A stretch of DNA of 64,000 nucleotides from Streptomyces naganishii JCM 4654 (GTDB lineage: Bacteria > Actinomycetota > Actinomycetes > Streptomycetales > Streptomycetaceae): positions 248,001-312,000 of the forward strand of contig NZ_BMVF01000002.1 in assembly GCF_014650575.1 (NCBI RefSeq), in the 5' to 3' direction. Every line of letters begins with the position of its first letter. The stretch's first letter is position 1. The translations under genes and the position numbers were made by a program. The notes below the pieces were generated by a model. It saw only the letters and a list, made by a program, of their open reading frames with translations. It was not told the DNA's origin and did not search any database. Shown piece after piece: positions 52,479-62,280 of the stretch.

Positions 52479-53197
52479 GACGCTCCCGGGTGGCTGCGGT
52501 GCAGGTGCTGCATCTCGGCGAGCATCCGCCCGAACGGTTCGGTGTGCAGGCCCTGGCGGCCGGCGCCCGCCGCCCACGCCCCGGAGCGGGGGCCCTCGGG
52601 CACGGTCAGGGTGGCCCGGCGCAGCACGTCGCTCACGGCGTCCAGCCAGGCGGCCTCCAGGCCCGGCCAGTCGACGTCGAGTCCCCGCACCGGCTGGAAC
52701 ATCTCGCCGGTGAACCGCCACAGCGCCTCGCACGCGCGCCGCATCCGCTCGTGGCTGACGTCGGTGCCGTCGCCGAGCCGCAGCGTCCACTGCTCGGCGT
52801 GGTCGCGGTGGTAGGCGACCTCCTTGACGGCCTTCGCCGCCAGCGGCGCGAACCTGCCGTCGCCCCGCGCCAGTTCGGCGTAGAGCAGGTGCTGGTAGGT
52901 GGAGAAGTACAGTTGGCGGGCGATGGTGTGGGCGAAGTCGCCGTTGGGCTGCTCGACCAGCTGGAGGTTGGTGAAGGCGCGCTCCTCGCGCAGGAAGGCC
53001 AGTTCGTCCTCGTCGCCCGCCATCGACAGCAGGACCCGGGCCTGGCCCAGCAGGTCGAGGGCGATGTTGGCGAGGGCGACCTCCTCCTCCAGTACGGGCG
53101 CGTGACCGGCCCACTCCCCCAGTCGGTGGGAGAGCACCAGGGCGTCGTCGCCGAGGGCGAGGGCGGCCGTCGTGGGGACGGGGACGGTGGCGGTCAC
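52472..53197 (-). CDS. paaC: phenylacetyl-CoA epoxidase structural subunit PaaC
   Basis: A ferritin-like, largely inactive partner of PaaA. The 241-residue protein has the family motifs ALDLLGQARVLL, LREERAFTNLQLVEQPNGDFAHTI and KEVAYHRDHAEQW. GTG start overlaps the paaB stop by 4 nt. Confidence 0.95.
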   Translation of the reverse strand: MTATVPVPTTAALALGDDALVLSHRLGEWAGHAPVLEEEVALANIALDLLGQARVLLSMAGDEDELAFLREERAFTNLQLVEQPNGDFAHTIARQLYFSTYQHLLYAELARGDGRFAPLAAKAVKEVAYHRDHAEQWTLRLGDGTDVSHERMRRACEALWRFTGEMFQPVRGLDVDWPGLEAAWLDAVSDVLRRATLTVPEGPRSGAWAAGAGRQGLHTEPFGRMLAEMQHLHRSHPGASW

Positions 53198-53477
53198 AGG
53201 TGCTTCACCCCTTCCGGGATCTCGTAGAAGGTCGGGTGGCGGTAGGGCTTGTCGGCGGCCGGCTCGAAGAAGGGGTCCTTCTCGTCGGGCGAGGAGGCCG
53301 TGATCGCCGCGGAGGGCACGACCCAGATCGAGACGCCCTCGCCGCGCCGGGTGTAGAGGTCGCGCGCGTTGCGCAGGGCGAGCTCCGCGTCCGGGGCGTG
53401 CAGGCTGCCGGCGTGGGTGTGGGACAGCCCGCGCCGTGAGCGCACGAAGACCTCCCACAGAGGCCAGTCGCTGTTGG

Positions 53478-53481
<4 letters not shown>
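53194..53481 (-). CDS. paaB: phenylacetyl-CoA epoxidase subunit PaaB
   Basis: A 95-residue small subunit that bridges PaaAC heterodimers. The sequence [20 protein letters not shown] and [19 protein letters not shown] are typical. It overlaps paaA (ATGA) and paaC (GTGA). Confidence 0.96.
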
Positions 53482-54512
<1,031 letters not shown>

Positions 54513-54539
54513 TCGGTCCCCCTGACCTCGACTTCTCCA

Positions 54540-54570
54540 TGTCTACCGACCGATCGTTCGGTCCGTCGAA
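54540..54570 (-). promoter_or_regulatory. paaA promoter with TetR-type operator
   Basis: On the minus strand TTCGAC (54565-54570) and TAGACA (54540-54545) flank a 19-bp spacer. The spacer contains the operator ACCGAACGATCGGTCGGT (54545-54562, minus strand), nearly identical to the one between paaN and paaH. Confidence 0.7.
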
Positions 54571-54608
54571 TTCAATGGTGCGGTCCGCCGCCGTAGGGTG
54601 TCAACCGC

Positions 54609-54640
54609 TGTGGACAACCGCCGGCGGCACCTGTGGACAA
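54609..54640 (-). promoter_or_regulatory. pair of consensus DnaA boxes
   Basis: Two exact TTGTCCACA boxes on the minus strand (54609-54617 and 54632-54640), 23 bp apart, in the paaA / DUF5819 divergent region. Confidence 0.75.
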
Positions 54641-54802
54641 ACCCCGCGGTCCCCGCGTGGACCGGTGCGCGGCGGGCGTGCCGCGTCGTCCGGGGGCCGG
54701 GGGTATGCCGGGCGGGCTCGCCTGAGTACCGTTCCGTGCGGCGCCGAAGGCGGCCGCCGGCCGTGGGACGGACCGGGAGCGGGAAGCGGGGAACGGGGAG
54801 GA

Positions 54803-56137
54803 ATGGACGCGTACGACGAGGACCCGGGCGCGCCGCAGCGGCGGCGTGGGCCGGGATCGCCCGGCGGTCCGGACCGGCCGCCGGCGGACCCGGGCGGCCC
54901 CTCGCCCGCCACGGCGGCCGACGACGCCACACCGGAACCGGCCGCGGCCTCCGTCGCCGGGAGTCCGGCGTCAGGCGACGGTGCCGAACGCGGCGGTGAG
55001 CCCGCGCTCAGCGATGCGTCCGCGTCCGGCGAAGCGCCCGCACCTGGCTGCGGTCCCGTACCCGGGGGCGGTCCCGCGCTCAGCGATCCCCCCGAGTCCG
55101 GTGATGCCTCCGAGTCCGGCGATGACCCTGAGTCCCGTGATGCGCCTGAGTCCGGCGATGACCCTGAGGCCGACGGTGCCGCCGTGCCGGTCGATCGGGC
55201 CGCACCCGGCGTGGGGCCCGCGTCCGGCGACGGTCCTGCATCCGGCGACGACCCTGCATCCGGTGTCGGTCCCACACCCGGCGACGCGTCCGTACCCGGC
55301 GACGCGTCCGTACCCGGCGACGCGTCCGTACCCAGTGACGGTCCTGCACCTAGTGACGGTCCTGCACCCGGCTGCGGTCCCGTACCCGGCGACGGTCCCG
55401 CGCTCAGTGATGTCCCCGGCGTAGCGCCCGCGTCCGGTGAAGGCGCCGGGGCCGGGGGATCGGGCGCTCCCGCGCCGGATGTGCGGCCGGGTTCCGGCGT
55501 GGCCGCGCTGTCGCTGCCGTACCAAGTCGGTGCCGCCGCGGTGCTGGCGGTGGTCGCGGTGGTCGCCTGTGTCCATCTCGGCATGGTGTTCCTGCACGTC
55601 GCGCCGTCCAACACGCTGACCAGGCAGCACGGCAGGGCCGTGGACGAGTGGATCTACCCGGAGTTCGAACAGAACTGGAAGCTGTTCGCGCCGAACCCGC
55701 TCCAGCAGAACATCGCCGTCCAGGTGCGCGCCGAGATCCGCACGTCCGACGGGGCTAGCCGTACCACGGGCTGGTACGACCTGTCCGCCGAGGACGGCCG
55801 GGCCATCGACGGCAACCCGCTGCCCAGCCACACGCAGCAGAACGAACTGCGCCGGGCCTTCGACTTCTACGGCTCCTCGCACGACGCCGCAGGCCGGCCG
55901 ATGGGTCTGCGCGGCGCCCTGGCGGAGCAGTACCTGCGCCGGATCGTCGTGCTGCGCCTGGGCCGGGACCACGCGGCCGGCCCCGGCGACGTCCTCGCGC
56001 GCGTGCAGGTGCGCAGCCTGATCACCAGCGTGCCCCCGCCCCGATGGAGTGGTGAGAAGGTGTCGGACAAGCCCGCGTACCGCCAGCTGCCCTGGTGGAC
56101 CGTCCCGGCCGGCAAGGCAGCCGGAGGTGTGCGGTGA
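54803..56137 (+). CDS. DUF5819 membrane protein with repeat-rich N-terminus
   Basis: The 444-residue protein has about 230 N-terminal residues of Gly/Pro/Ser/Asp repeats (units like PASGDG, PESGDD and VPGDAS; an 18-bp DNA repeat is seen near 55276-55334). A membrane segment follows (about 240-265) and then a DUF5819 domain with EFEQNWKLFAPNPLQQN and YDLSAEDGR. Its function is unknown. It overlaps the HTTM gene by GTGA. The repeats are likely disordered and may vary between strains. Confidence 0.85.
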   Translation: MDAYDEDPGAPQRRRGPGSPGGPDRPPADPGGPSPATAADDATPEPAAASVAGSPASGDGAERGGEPALSDASASGEAPAPGCGPVPGGGPALSDPPESGDASESGDDPESRDAPESGDDPEADGAAVPVDRAAPGVGPASGDGPASGDDPASGVGPTPGDASVPGDASVPGDASVPSDGPAPSDGPAPGCGPVPGDGPALSDVPGVAPASGEGAGAGGSGAPAPDVRPGSGVAALSLPYQVGAAAVLAVVAVVACVHLGMVFLHVAPSNTLTRQHGRAVDEWIYPEFEQNWKLFAPNPLQQNIAVQVRAEIRTSDGASRTTGWYDLSAEDGRAIDGNPLPSHTQQNELRRAFDFYGSSHDAAGRPMGLRGALAEQYLRRIVVLRLGRDHAAGPGDVLARVQVRSLITSVPPPRWSGEKVSDKPAYRQLPWWTVPAGKAAGGVR

Positions 56138-57345
56138 GCACGCTCGCCCAGTCGCTCTCCCGGGGGATCGGCAAGGTCACCGAATCGGCACTCGCCCCTT
56201 ACCAGAGCGCCGTCATACGCATCGGCTTCTCCGGGACCTGGCTGTTGTTCCTGCTGCGCGAGTTCCCGCACCGCCAGGAGCTGTACGGCCCCGACGCGCC
56301 GTGGAACTGGGACCTGGCCCGGCAGCTGACCGAGAACAACGGGGCCTTCACCGTCCTGCTGTGGTTCCGGGGCCGGTTCTGGTTCGAGGCCGTCTACGTG
56401 CTGGCGTTGCTGGCGAGCGCGCTGCTGCTGCTGGGCTGGCGCACGCGCACGATGTCGGTGCTGTTCATGCTCGGCGTGCTCTCGCTGCAGAACCGCAGCG
56501 TCTTCGTGGGCGACGGCGGCGACAACGTCCTGCACCTGATGTCGGTGTACCTCGTCTTCACGCGCTGCGGCCAGGTCTGGTCGCTGGACGCGCGGCGCGC
56601 TGCGCGTGCCCGTGCGCTCCGCGCGCGCGGGCAGCGGCTGCCCGACCGGGCCGGTCCCGTGCTGTGGAGCGTGCTGGGGCTGGCGCTGGCCGCGGTGACC
56701 GCGGCGGGGCGGCTCCAGGGCGAGTGGTTCGTGCCGGCGCTGCTGTGGACCGTGTGGCTCGGCCAGGCACTGTGGTGGGCCGCCGGGCGGCGGGCCAGGT
56801 GGAACCAGCCGCGGATCCTGTTCGACGTCGTCGGGAGCGTCGTGCACAACGGCGCCCTGCTCGTGATCATGGCCGAGGCGTGCCTGATCTACGCCACCGC
56901 CGGCTGGTACAAGATCCAGGGCTCCCGCTGGCAGGACGGCACCGCCGTGTACTACCCGCTGCACCTGGACTACTTCTCGCCCTGGCCCGCGCTGGGCGAC
57001 CTGATGTCCTCCAGCGGCACGATGGTGATGCTGGTGACCTACGGGACGGTGATGGCGCAGGTCGCCTTCCCGTTCACCCTGTTCAACCGGCGGGTCAAGA
57101 ACGTCCTGCTGGCCGTGATGATGACCGAGCACGCCGCGATCGCCGTCGTCCTGGGGCTGCCGTTCTTCTCGCTGGCGATGATCACCGCGGACGCGGTGTT
57201 CCTGCCCACGCCGTTCCTGCGCCGGCTCGGCGAGGGTGCGGCACGCGCGCGTGCCCGGCTGAGGCGGCACCCGGAGAGCACCGCGCTGCCCGAGCCGCGC
57301 TCAGCGGGGGACAGCGAACCGGCGCGCGTAGGCTTCCCGGCATGA
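56134..57345 (+). CDS. HTTM family membrane protein
   Basis: The 403-residue protein has about eight to ten hydrophobic segments and the HTTM (vitamin K-dependent carboxylase-like) pattern, including LLFLLREFPHRQELYGP, FVGDGGDNVLHLMSVYLVF and TAGWYKIQGSRWQDGTAVYY. No known carboxylation substrate exists in Streptomyces. It overlaps DUF5819 and SpoU genes by 4 nt each, so the three form one translational unit. Confidence 0.88.
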   Translation: MSTLAQSLSRGIGKVTESALAPYQSAVIRIGFSGTWLLFLLREFPHRQELYGPDAPWNWDLARQLTENNGAFTVLLWFRGRFWFEAVYVLALLASALLLLGWRTRTMSVLFMLGVLSLQNRSVFVGDGGDNVLHLMSVYLVFTRCGQVWSLDARRAARARALRARGQRLPDRAGPVLWSVLGLALAAVTAAGRLQGEWFVPALLWTVWLGQALWWAAGRRARWNQPRILFDVVGSVVHNGALLVIMAEACLIYATAGWYKIQGSRWQDGTAVYYPLHLDYFSPWPALGDLMSSSGTMVMLVTYGTVMAQVAFPFTLFNRRVKNVLLAVMMTEHAAIAVVLGLPFFSLAMITADAVFLPTPFLRRLGEGAARARARLRRHPESTALPEPRSAGDSEPARVGFPA

Positions 57346-58094
57346 CCGATCCCGTGGACGCCTGGCGCCGGCTCGCCGGGGCCTGTGTGCTGCTCGACGG
57401 CTTCCACGCCCTCAAGCACGCGGTCCGCTTCGGGGCCGAGGTGCCGGTCGCCGTCACCGCCGACCGGCGGGCGGCGCTCGCCCTGGCCGACGAGCTGGCC
57501 CCCGACGTGCGCGGGACGCTGGACGCCCTGCTGGCCGAGGTGCCGCCCGGGACGTACGCCTCCCTGGTGCCCCGGCCGCATCCCACCGCGGTGGCAGCGC
57601 TCGCCGTACGGCCCTCCAGGCAGGCCAATGTGCGCGCGCTCACCGACACGGCCCGCCGCGCGCCCGTCGTCGTCCTGGACGAGCCGCGCAACCTGGGCAA
57701 CGCGGGAGCGGTGATCCGCCTGGCCGCCGGTTTCGGCGCCGCCGGGGTCGTCACCACCGGGACCCTGGACCCCTGGCATCCGACGGTGGTGCGAGGCGGG
57801 GCGGGGCTGCACTTCGCGACCGCCGTGGAGCGGCTGACGGTGGACGAACTCCCGCGCGGGCCGCTGTTCGCGCTCGACCCGGAGGGCGAGGACATCCGCG
57901 GGCTGAAGCTGCCCGACGACGCCGTCCTCGCCTTCGGCTCCGAGCGCAGCGGCCTCTCGGCCGGACTGCGCGTCCGCGCCGACCACCTGGTGGCGCTGCC
58001 GATGCGCCCCCAGGTCTCCAGCTACAACCTCGCCACCAGCGTGGCGATGACGCTGTACCACTGGAGCGCCACCGGGGGCGCGGTCCCGTCCTGA
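57342..58094 (+). CDS. SpoU/TrmH family RNA 2'-O-methyltransferase
   Basis: The 250-residue protein has the knotted SpoU domain with motifs DEPRNLGNAGAVIRLA, FGSERSGLS and MRPQVSSYNLATSVAM. It transfers methyl from SAM to a ribose in rRNA or tRNA; the site is unknown. It is translationally coupled to the HTTM gene, which is unexpected for an RNA enzyme. Confidence 0.92.
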   Translation: MTDPVDAWRRLAGACVLLDGFHALKHAVRFGAEVPVAVTADRRAALALADELAPDVRGTLDALLAEVPPGTYASLVPRPHPTAVAALAVRPSRQANVRALTDTARRAPVVVLDEPRNLGNAGAVIRLAAGFGAAGVVTTGTLDPWHPTVVRGGAGLHFATAVERLTVDELPRGPLFALDPEGEDIRGLKLPDDAVLAFGSERSGLSAGLRVRADHLVALPMRPQVSSYNLATSVAMTLYHWSATGGAVPS

Positions 58095-58109
58095 CCGGTC
58101 CCGCTCAGG

Positions 58110-58241
58110 ACCGGCCGCGGACGGTGGTGGACCGGCCGCGGACGGTGGTGGACCGGCCCCGGTCGGCGGTGGACCGGCCGGGGACGGCGGACCGGCCCCG
58201 GCCGTCCCGCAGGGCCTACTCCTCCCGCAGGGCCTACGCCT
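58110..58241. repeat. 21-bp and 18-bp tandem repeats at the paaN 3' end
   Basis: ACCGGCCGCGGACGGTGGTG recurs at 58110 and 58131, with degenerate copies at 58152 and 58173 (period 21). Next to it, CCCGCAGGGCCTACTCCT (58206-58223) and a copy differing by one base (58224-58241). The second copy holds the paaN stop. Confidence 0.85.
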
Positions 58242-59925
58242 CCCGGCGGACCTCGACCACCCGGAAGCGGTTGGCCACGAACGCCCCGTCGCACAGGGCC
58301 GCGTTGGCCGCGGGGTTGCCGCCCGAGCCGTGGAAGTCGGAGAAGGCGGCGGTCTGGTTGACGTACACCCCGCCGGTGAGGTTGAGCGACAGCTGGGCGG
58401 CCTCCTCGAGGCACACCTCCTGCACCGCCTGCTCGACCTCCTCGTCGGTGGTGTAGGCGCCGACCGTCATGGCGCCCTTCTCGCGGACCGTGCGGCGCAG
58501 CAGCTCCACGGCGTCGGCGGCCGAGTCGACGGCGACGGCGAAGGAGACGGGGCCGAAGCACTCGCTCATGTAGGCGGCCTCGGCGTCGGGCTTCGCGCCG
58601 TCCAGCTTCACGATCACCGGCGTGCGCACGACCGCGTCCGGGAAGTCCGGGTTGGCGACCTCGCGGGAGGCCAGGGCGACCTCGCCGAGGGCCGCGGCGG
58701 CCTCCAGGCGGGCCTTGACGTCGGGGTTGACGATCGCGCCGAGAAGGGCGTTGGCCCGGGCGTCGTCGCCGAGCAGGGCGTCCACGGACCTGGCGAGGTC
58801 GGCGGTCACCTCGTCGAAGGACTTGTGGCCCTGGTCGGTGGCGATGCCGTCGCGGGGGATCAGCAGGTTCTGCGGGGTGGTGCACATCTGGCCGCTGTAG
58901 AGGGACAGCGAGAAGGCCAGGTTGGACAGCATGCCCTTGTAGTCGGCGGTGGAGTCCACGATCACCGTGTTGACGCCGGCCTTCTCGGTGTAGACCTGCG
59001 CCTGGCGGGCGTTGGCCTCCAGCCAGTCGCCGAAGGACGTCGAGCCGGTGTAGTCGATGATCCTGATCTCGGGTCGGGTGGCCAGCGTCTTGGCGATGCC
59101 CTCGCCGGGCCGCTCGGCGGCCAGCGCCACCAGGTTGGGGTCGAAGCCGGCCTCGGCGAGCACCTCGCGGGCCACCTGGACGGTCAGGGCGAGCGGCAGC
59201 ACCGCGCGCGGGTGCGGCTTGACCAGGACGGCGTTGCCGGTGGCGAGGGAGGCGAACAGGCCCGGGTAGCCGTTCCACGTCGGGAAGGTGTTGCAGCCGA
59301 TCAGCAGCGCGATCCCGCGCGGGACCGGCGTGAACTGCTTGGTGAGGACGAGCGGGTCGCGTTTGCCCTGCGGCTTGGTCCACTCGGCGGTGTCGGGGGT
59401 GCGCACCTGCTCCACGTACGCGTAGGCCACGGCTTCCAGGCCGCGGTCCTGGGCGTGCGGGCCGCCCGCCTGGAACGCCATCATGAAGGCCTGGCCGGAG
59501 GTGTGCATGACCGCGTGGGCGAACTCGTGCGTCCGGTCGCTGATGCGCTTGAGGATCTCCAGGCACACCATCGCGCGCGTCTCCGCGCCCGCGTCACGCC
59601 AGGCGCGCTGCCCGGCCTTCATGGCGGGCAGCAGCACGTCGATGTCGGCGTGCGGGTAGGTCACGCCCAGTTCGACGCCGTACGGCGAGACCTCGCCGCC
59701 GACCCAGTCGTCCGTGCCGGGCTGGCCGAGGTCGATGCGGGTACCGAGGACGGCGTCGAAGGCGGCCTTGCCGGCGCCGGCGTCCAGGCTGCCGTTCTCC
59801 CCGTAGGCCTTGGGGTGCTCGGGGTGGGGCGACCAGTACGCGCGCGTGCGGATCGCCTCCAGGGCCTGGTCCAGGGTGGGCCGGTGCCTGGCGATCAGCT
59901 CGTGCGGGGTCAGTTCGGCGGCCAT
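58234..59925 (-). CDS. paaN: phenylacetate degradation aldehyde dehydrogenase PaaN
   Basis: The 563-residue protein is an aldehyde dehydrogenase of the PaaN type, oxidising the semialdehyde formed after ring opening of oxepin-CoA. The catalytic Cys is in SGQMCTTPQN; the NAD fold and GCNTFPTWNGYPGLFASL are clear. It lacks the MaoC-like hydratase domain of E. coli PaaZ (about 680 residues), so ring hydrolysis must be done elsewhere. It is divergent from paaH with a shared operator. Confidence 0.92.
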   Translation of the reverse strand: MAAELTPHELIARHRPTLDQALEAIRTRAYWSPHPEHPKAYGENGSLDAGAGKAAFDAVLGTRIDLGQPGTDDWVGGEVSPYGVELGVTYPHADIDVLLPAMKAGQRAWRDAGAETRAMVCLEILKRISDRTHEFAHAVMHTSGQAFMMAFQAGGPHAQDRGLEAVAYAYVEQVRTPDTAEWTKPQGKRDPLVLTKQFTPVPRGIALLIGCNTFPTWNGYPGLFASLATGNAVLVKPHPRAVLPLALTVQVAREVLAEAGFDPNLVALAAERPGEGIAKTLATRPEIRIIDYTGSTSFGDWLEANARQAQVYTEKAGVNTVIVDSTADYKGMLSNLAFSLSLYSGQMCTTPQNLLIPRDGIATDQGHKSFDEVTADLARSVDALLGDDARANALLGAIVNPDVKARLEAAAALGEVALASREVANPDFPDAVVRTPVIVKLDGAKPDAEAAYMSECFGPVSFAVAVDSAADAVELLRRTVREKGAMTVGAYTTDEEVEQAVQEVCLEEAAQLSLNLTGGVYVNQTAAFSDFHGSGGNPAANAALCDGAFVANRFRVVEVRREA

Positions 59926-60026
59926 ACGGGACCAACTCCTCGTCTCGAGGGCTCCTCGTCGAGCCCTGACCTGGGCGGAACCATGGTCACAACCATGGGC
60001 AGGAACAGGCGGTCAGGGTTAGAGTA

Positions 60027-60044
60027 ACCGAACGATCGGTCGGG
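60027..60044. promoter_or_regulatory. TetR-type operator between paaN and paaH
   Basis: ACCGAACGATCGGTCGGG, 17 of 18 bases identical to the paaA operator. It lies 53 bp before the paaH start and about 100 bp before paaN, so it can control both. A near-consensus DnaA box (TTGTCCACG, minus strand, 60065-60073) follows. Confidence 0.75.
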
Positions 60045-60096
60045 ACAAGGGGGTCCGCCGCATCCGTGGACAACGCCGTGCGGGAGGATCGCGCAC

Positions 60097-61611
60097 ATGA
60101 CAGCACTCGACCTCAGCAGCCCCGTGGCCGTCGTCGGCACCGGCACCATGGGCCAGGGAATAGCCCAGGTCGCGCTGGTCGCCGGTCATCCCGTACGCCT
60201 GTACGACTCCGTGCCCGGGCGGGCACGGGAGGCGGCCGACGCGATCGGCGCCCGGCTCGACCGGCTCGTCGCCAAGGACCGGCTCACCGGCGCCGACCGG
60301 GACGCCGCCCGCGCCCGTCTGAAGCCCGCCGGGAGCCTGGACGAGCTCGCGGACTGCTCCCTGGTCGTCGAGGCCGTACTGGAGCGGCTCGACGTCAAGC
60401 AGGAGCTGCTGCGCGCGCTCGAGGACATCGTCACCGACGACTGCCTGCTCGCCACCAACACCTCCTCCCTGTCGGTGACCGCCATCGGCGGGGCGCTGCG
60501 CCACCCGGGCCGCTTCGTGGGCCTGCACTTCTTCAACCCGGCCCCGCTGATGCCGCTGGTGGAGGTCGTCTCCGGGTTCGCCACCGACGTCACGTCGGCC
60601 ACGCGCGCGTACGAGACGGCCCGCGCCTGGGGCAAGACGCCGGTCGCCTGCGCGGACACCCCCGGCTTCATCGTCAACCGCATCGCCCGCCCCTTCTACG
60701 CCGAGGCGTTCGCGGTCTACGAGGCGCAGGCCGCCGACCCCGCCACCATCGACGCGGTCCTGCGCGAGTCCGGCGGCTTCCGGATGGGCGCCTTCGAACT
60801 GACCGACCTCATCGGCCAGGACGTCAACGAGTCCGTCACCCATTCGGTGTGGCAGTCCTTCTTCCAGGACGTGCGCTTCACCCCCTCGCTCGCCCAGCGG
60901 CGCCTGGTCGAGTCCGGCCGGCTCGGCCGCAAGAGCGGACACGGCTGGTACGACCACTCCGACGGCGCCGACCGGCCCGAGCCGCACACCGCCGAGAAGG
61001 CGCGGCCGCCCGCGTACGTGGTCGCCGAGGGCGACCTGGGGCCGGCCTCGGAGCTGCTCGCGCTGATCCGCGAGGCGGGCATCCCGGTGCGCGAGGAGGA
61101 CGAGGACCACGGCACCCGGCTGGTGCTGCCGAGCGGGGGACAGCTGGTCCTCGCCGACGGGCAGACGTCCGTGGAGTTCCGGGACGTCGTCTACTTCGAC
61201 CTCGCGCTCGACTACCGCCGCGCCACCCGTGTGGCCCTGTCCTCGTCCCAGGACACCGCCGCGCAGACCCTCGCCGAGGCCATCGGCCTCTTCCAGGCGC
61301 TCGGCAAGGACGTCAGCGTCATCGGCGACGTCCCCGGCATGATCGTCGCCCGCACGGTCGCGCGGATCGTCGACCTCGCGCTGGACGCCGTGGCCAAGGG
61401 CGTGGCCACCGAGGAGGACATCGACACCGCGATGCGCCTCGGGGTCAACTACCCCCTCGGCCCCTTCGAATGGAGCCGCCGGCTCGGCCGGACCTGGGCC
61501 TACGACCTCCTGGACGACCTGCATCTGCGCGACCCGTCCGGACGGTACGCCCCGTCGCTGGCGCTGTACCGGCACGCGTACGCCACGGAGAAGCGGGAGG
61601 GCGCCTCGTGA
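60097..61611 (+). CDS. paaH: 3-hydroxyacyl-CoA dehydrogenase PaaH
   Basis: PaaH oxidises 3-hydroxyadipyl-CoA with NAD in phenylacetate breakdown. The 504-residue protein has the N-terminal NAD motif GTGTMG at 14-19, the catalytic LHFFNPAPLMPLVEV region, and two C-terminal 3HCDH domains (GFIVNRIARPFYAEAF; GMIVARTVARIVDLA). The stop overlaps the TetR start by GTGA. Confidence 0.93.
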   Translation: MTALDLSSPVAVVGTGTMGQGIAQVALVAGHPVRLYDSVPGRAREAADAIGARLDRLVAKDRLTGADRDAARARLKPAGSLDELADCSLVVEAVLERLDVKQELLRALEDIVTDDCLLATNTSSLSVTAIGGALRHPGRFVGLHFFNPAPLMPLVEVVSGFATDVTSATRAYETARAWGKTPVACADTPGFIVNRIARPFYAEAFAVYEAQAADPATIDAVLRESGGFRMGAFELTDLIGQDVNESVTHSVWQSFFQDVRFTPSLAQRRLVESGRLGRKSGHGWYDHSDGADRPEPHTAEKARPPAYVVAEGDLGPASELLALIREAGIPVREEDEDHGTRLVLPSGGQLVLADGQTSVEFRDVVYFDLALDYRRATRVALSSSQDTAAQTLAEAIGLFQALGKDVSVIGDVPGMIVARTVARIVDLALDAVAKGVATEEDIDTAMRLGVNYPLGPFEWSRRLGRTWAYDLLDDLHLRDPSGRYAPSLALYRHAYATEKREGAS

Positions 61612-62198
61612 CCACCGCCAGACGCGACACGTACACGCCCGAGACGCTGCTGTCGGTCGCGGTGCGCGTCTTCAACGAGCGCGGCTACGACGGCACCTCC
61701 ATGGAGCACCTGTCCCGCGCGGCCGGCATCTCCAAGTCGTCGATCTACCACCACGTGGCCGGCAAGGAGGAGCTGCTGCGGCGCGCGGTGAGCCGGGCGC
61801 TGGACGGCCTGTTCGGGATCCTCGACGAGGAGCACGCGCGCGTGGGGCGTGCCGCCGGGCGACTGGAGTACGTCGTGCGGCGCATGGTCGAGGTGCTCAT
61901 CGCAGAACTGCCCTACGTCACGCTGCTGCTGCGGGTGCGCGGCAACACCGCGACCGAGCGGTGGGCGCTGGAGCGGCGCCGGGAGTTCGACCACCGGGTG
62001 GCCGCGCTGCTCGAGGCGGCGGCCGAGGACGGGGACGTGCGCGACGACATCGAGGGGCGCCTGGCGACCCGGCTGGTGTTCGGGATGATCAACTCCATCG
62101 TGGAGTGGTACCGGCCCGACGGGCGCGGCGCGGGCGAGCGCGAAGTCGCCGACGCGGTCGCGCGGCTGGTCTTCGGGGGGCTGCGCAAGGACGGCTGA
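61608..62198 (+). CDS. paaR: TetR family regulator, probable PaaR
   Basis: The 196-residue protein has a TetR helix-turn-helix (about 25-55, TSMEHLSRAAGISKSSIYHHV) and a helical ligand domain with low similarity. In other bacteria PaaR senses phenylacetyl-CoA and represses paa genes. The palindromic operators at paaA and paaN/paaH fit TetR binding. It is coupled to paaH. Its stop codon lies in a tandem repeat. Confidence 0.85.
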   Translation: MTTARRDTYTPETLLSVAVRVFNERGYDGTSMEHLSRAAGISKSSIYHHVAGKEELLRRAVSRALDGLFGILDEEHARVGRAAGRLEYVVRRMVEVLIAELPYVTLLLRVRGNTATERWALERRREFDHRVAALLEAAAEDGDVRDDIEGRLATRLVFGMINSIVEWYRPDGRGAGEREVADAVARLVFGGLRKDG

Positions 62199-62249
62199 GG
62201 GGGCGTGCGCAAGGACGGCTGAGGGAGACTGCGCAAGGACGGCTGAGGG
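62182..62249 (+). repeat. 24-bp-period triple repeat with the TetR stop codon
   Basis: TGCGCAAGGACGGCTGAGGG occurs exactly at 62182-62201, 62206-62225 and 62230-62249. The TGA stop at 62196-62198 recurs in frame at 62220 and 62244. Confidence 0.9.
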
Positions 62250-62280
62250 GGCCGCGCGAGCTGTCATCCCTGGGGCTGGG

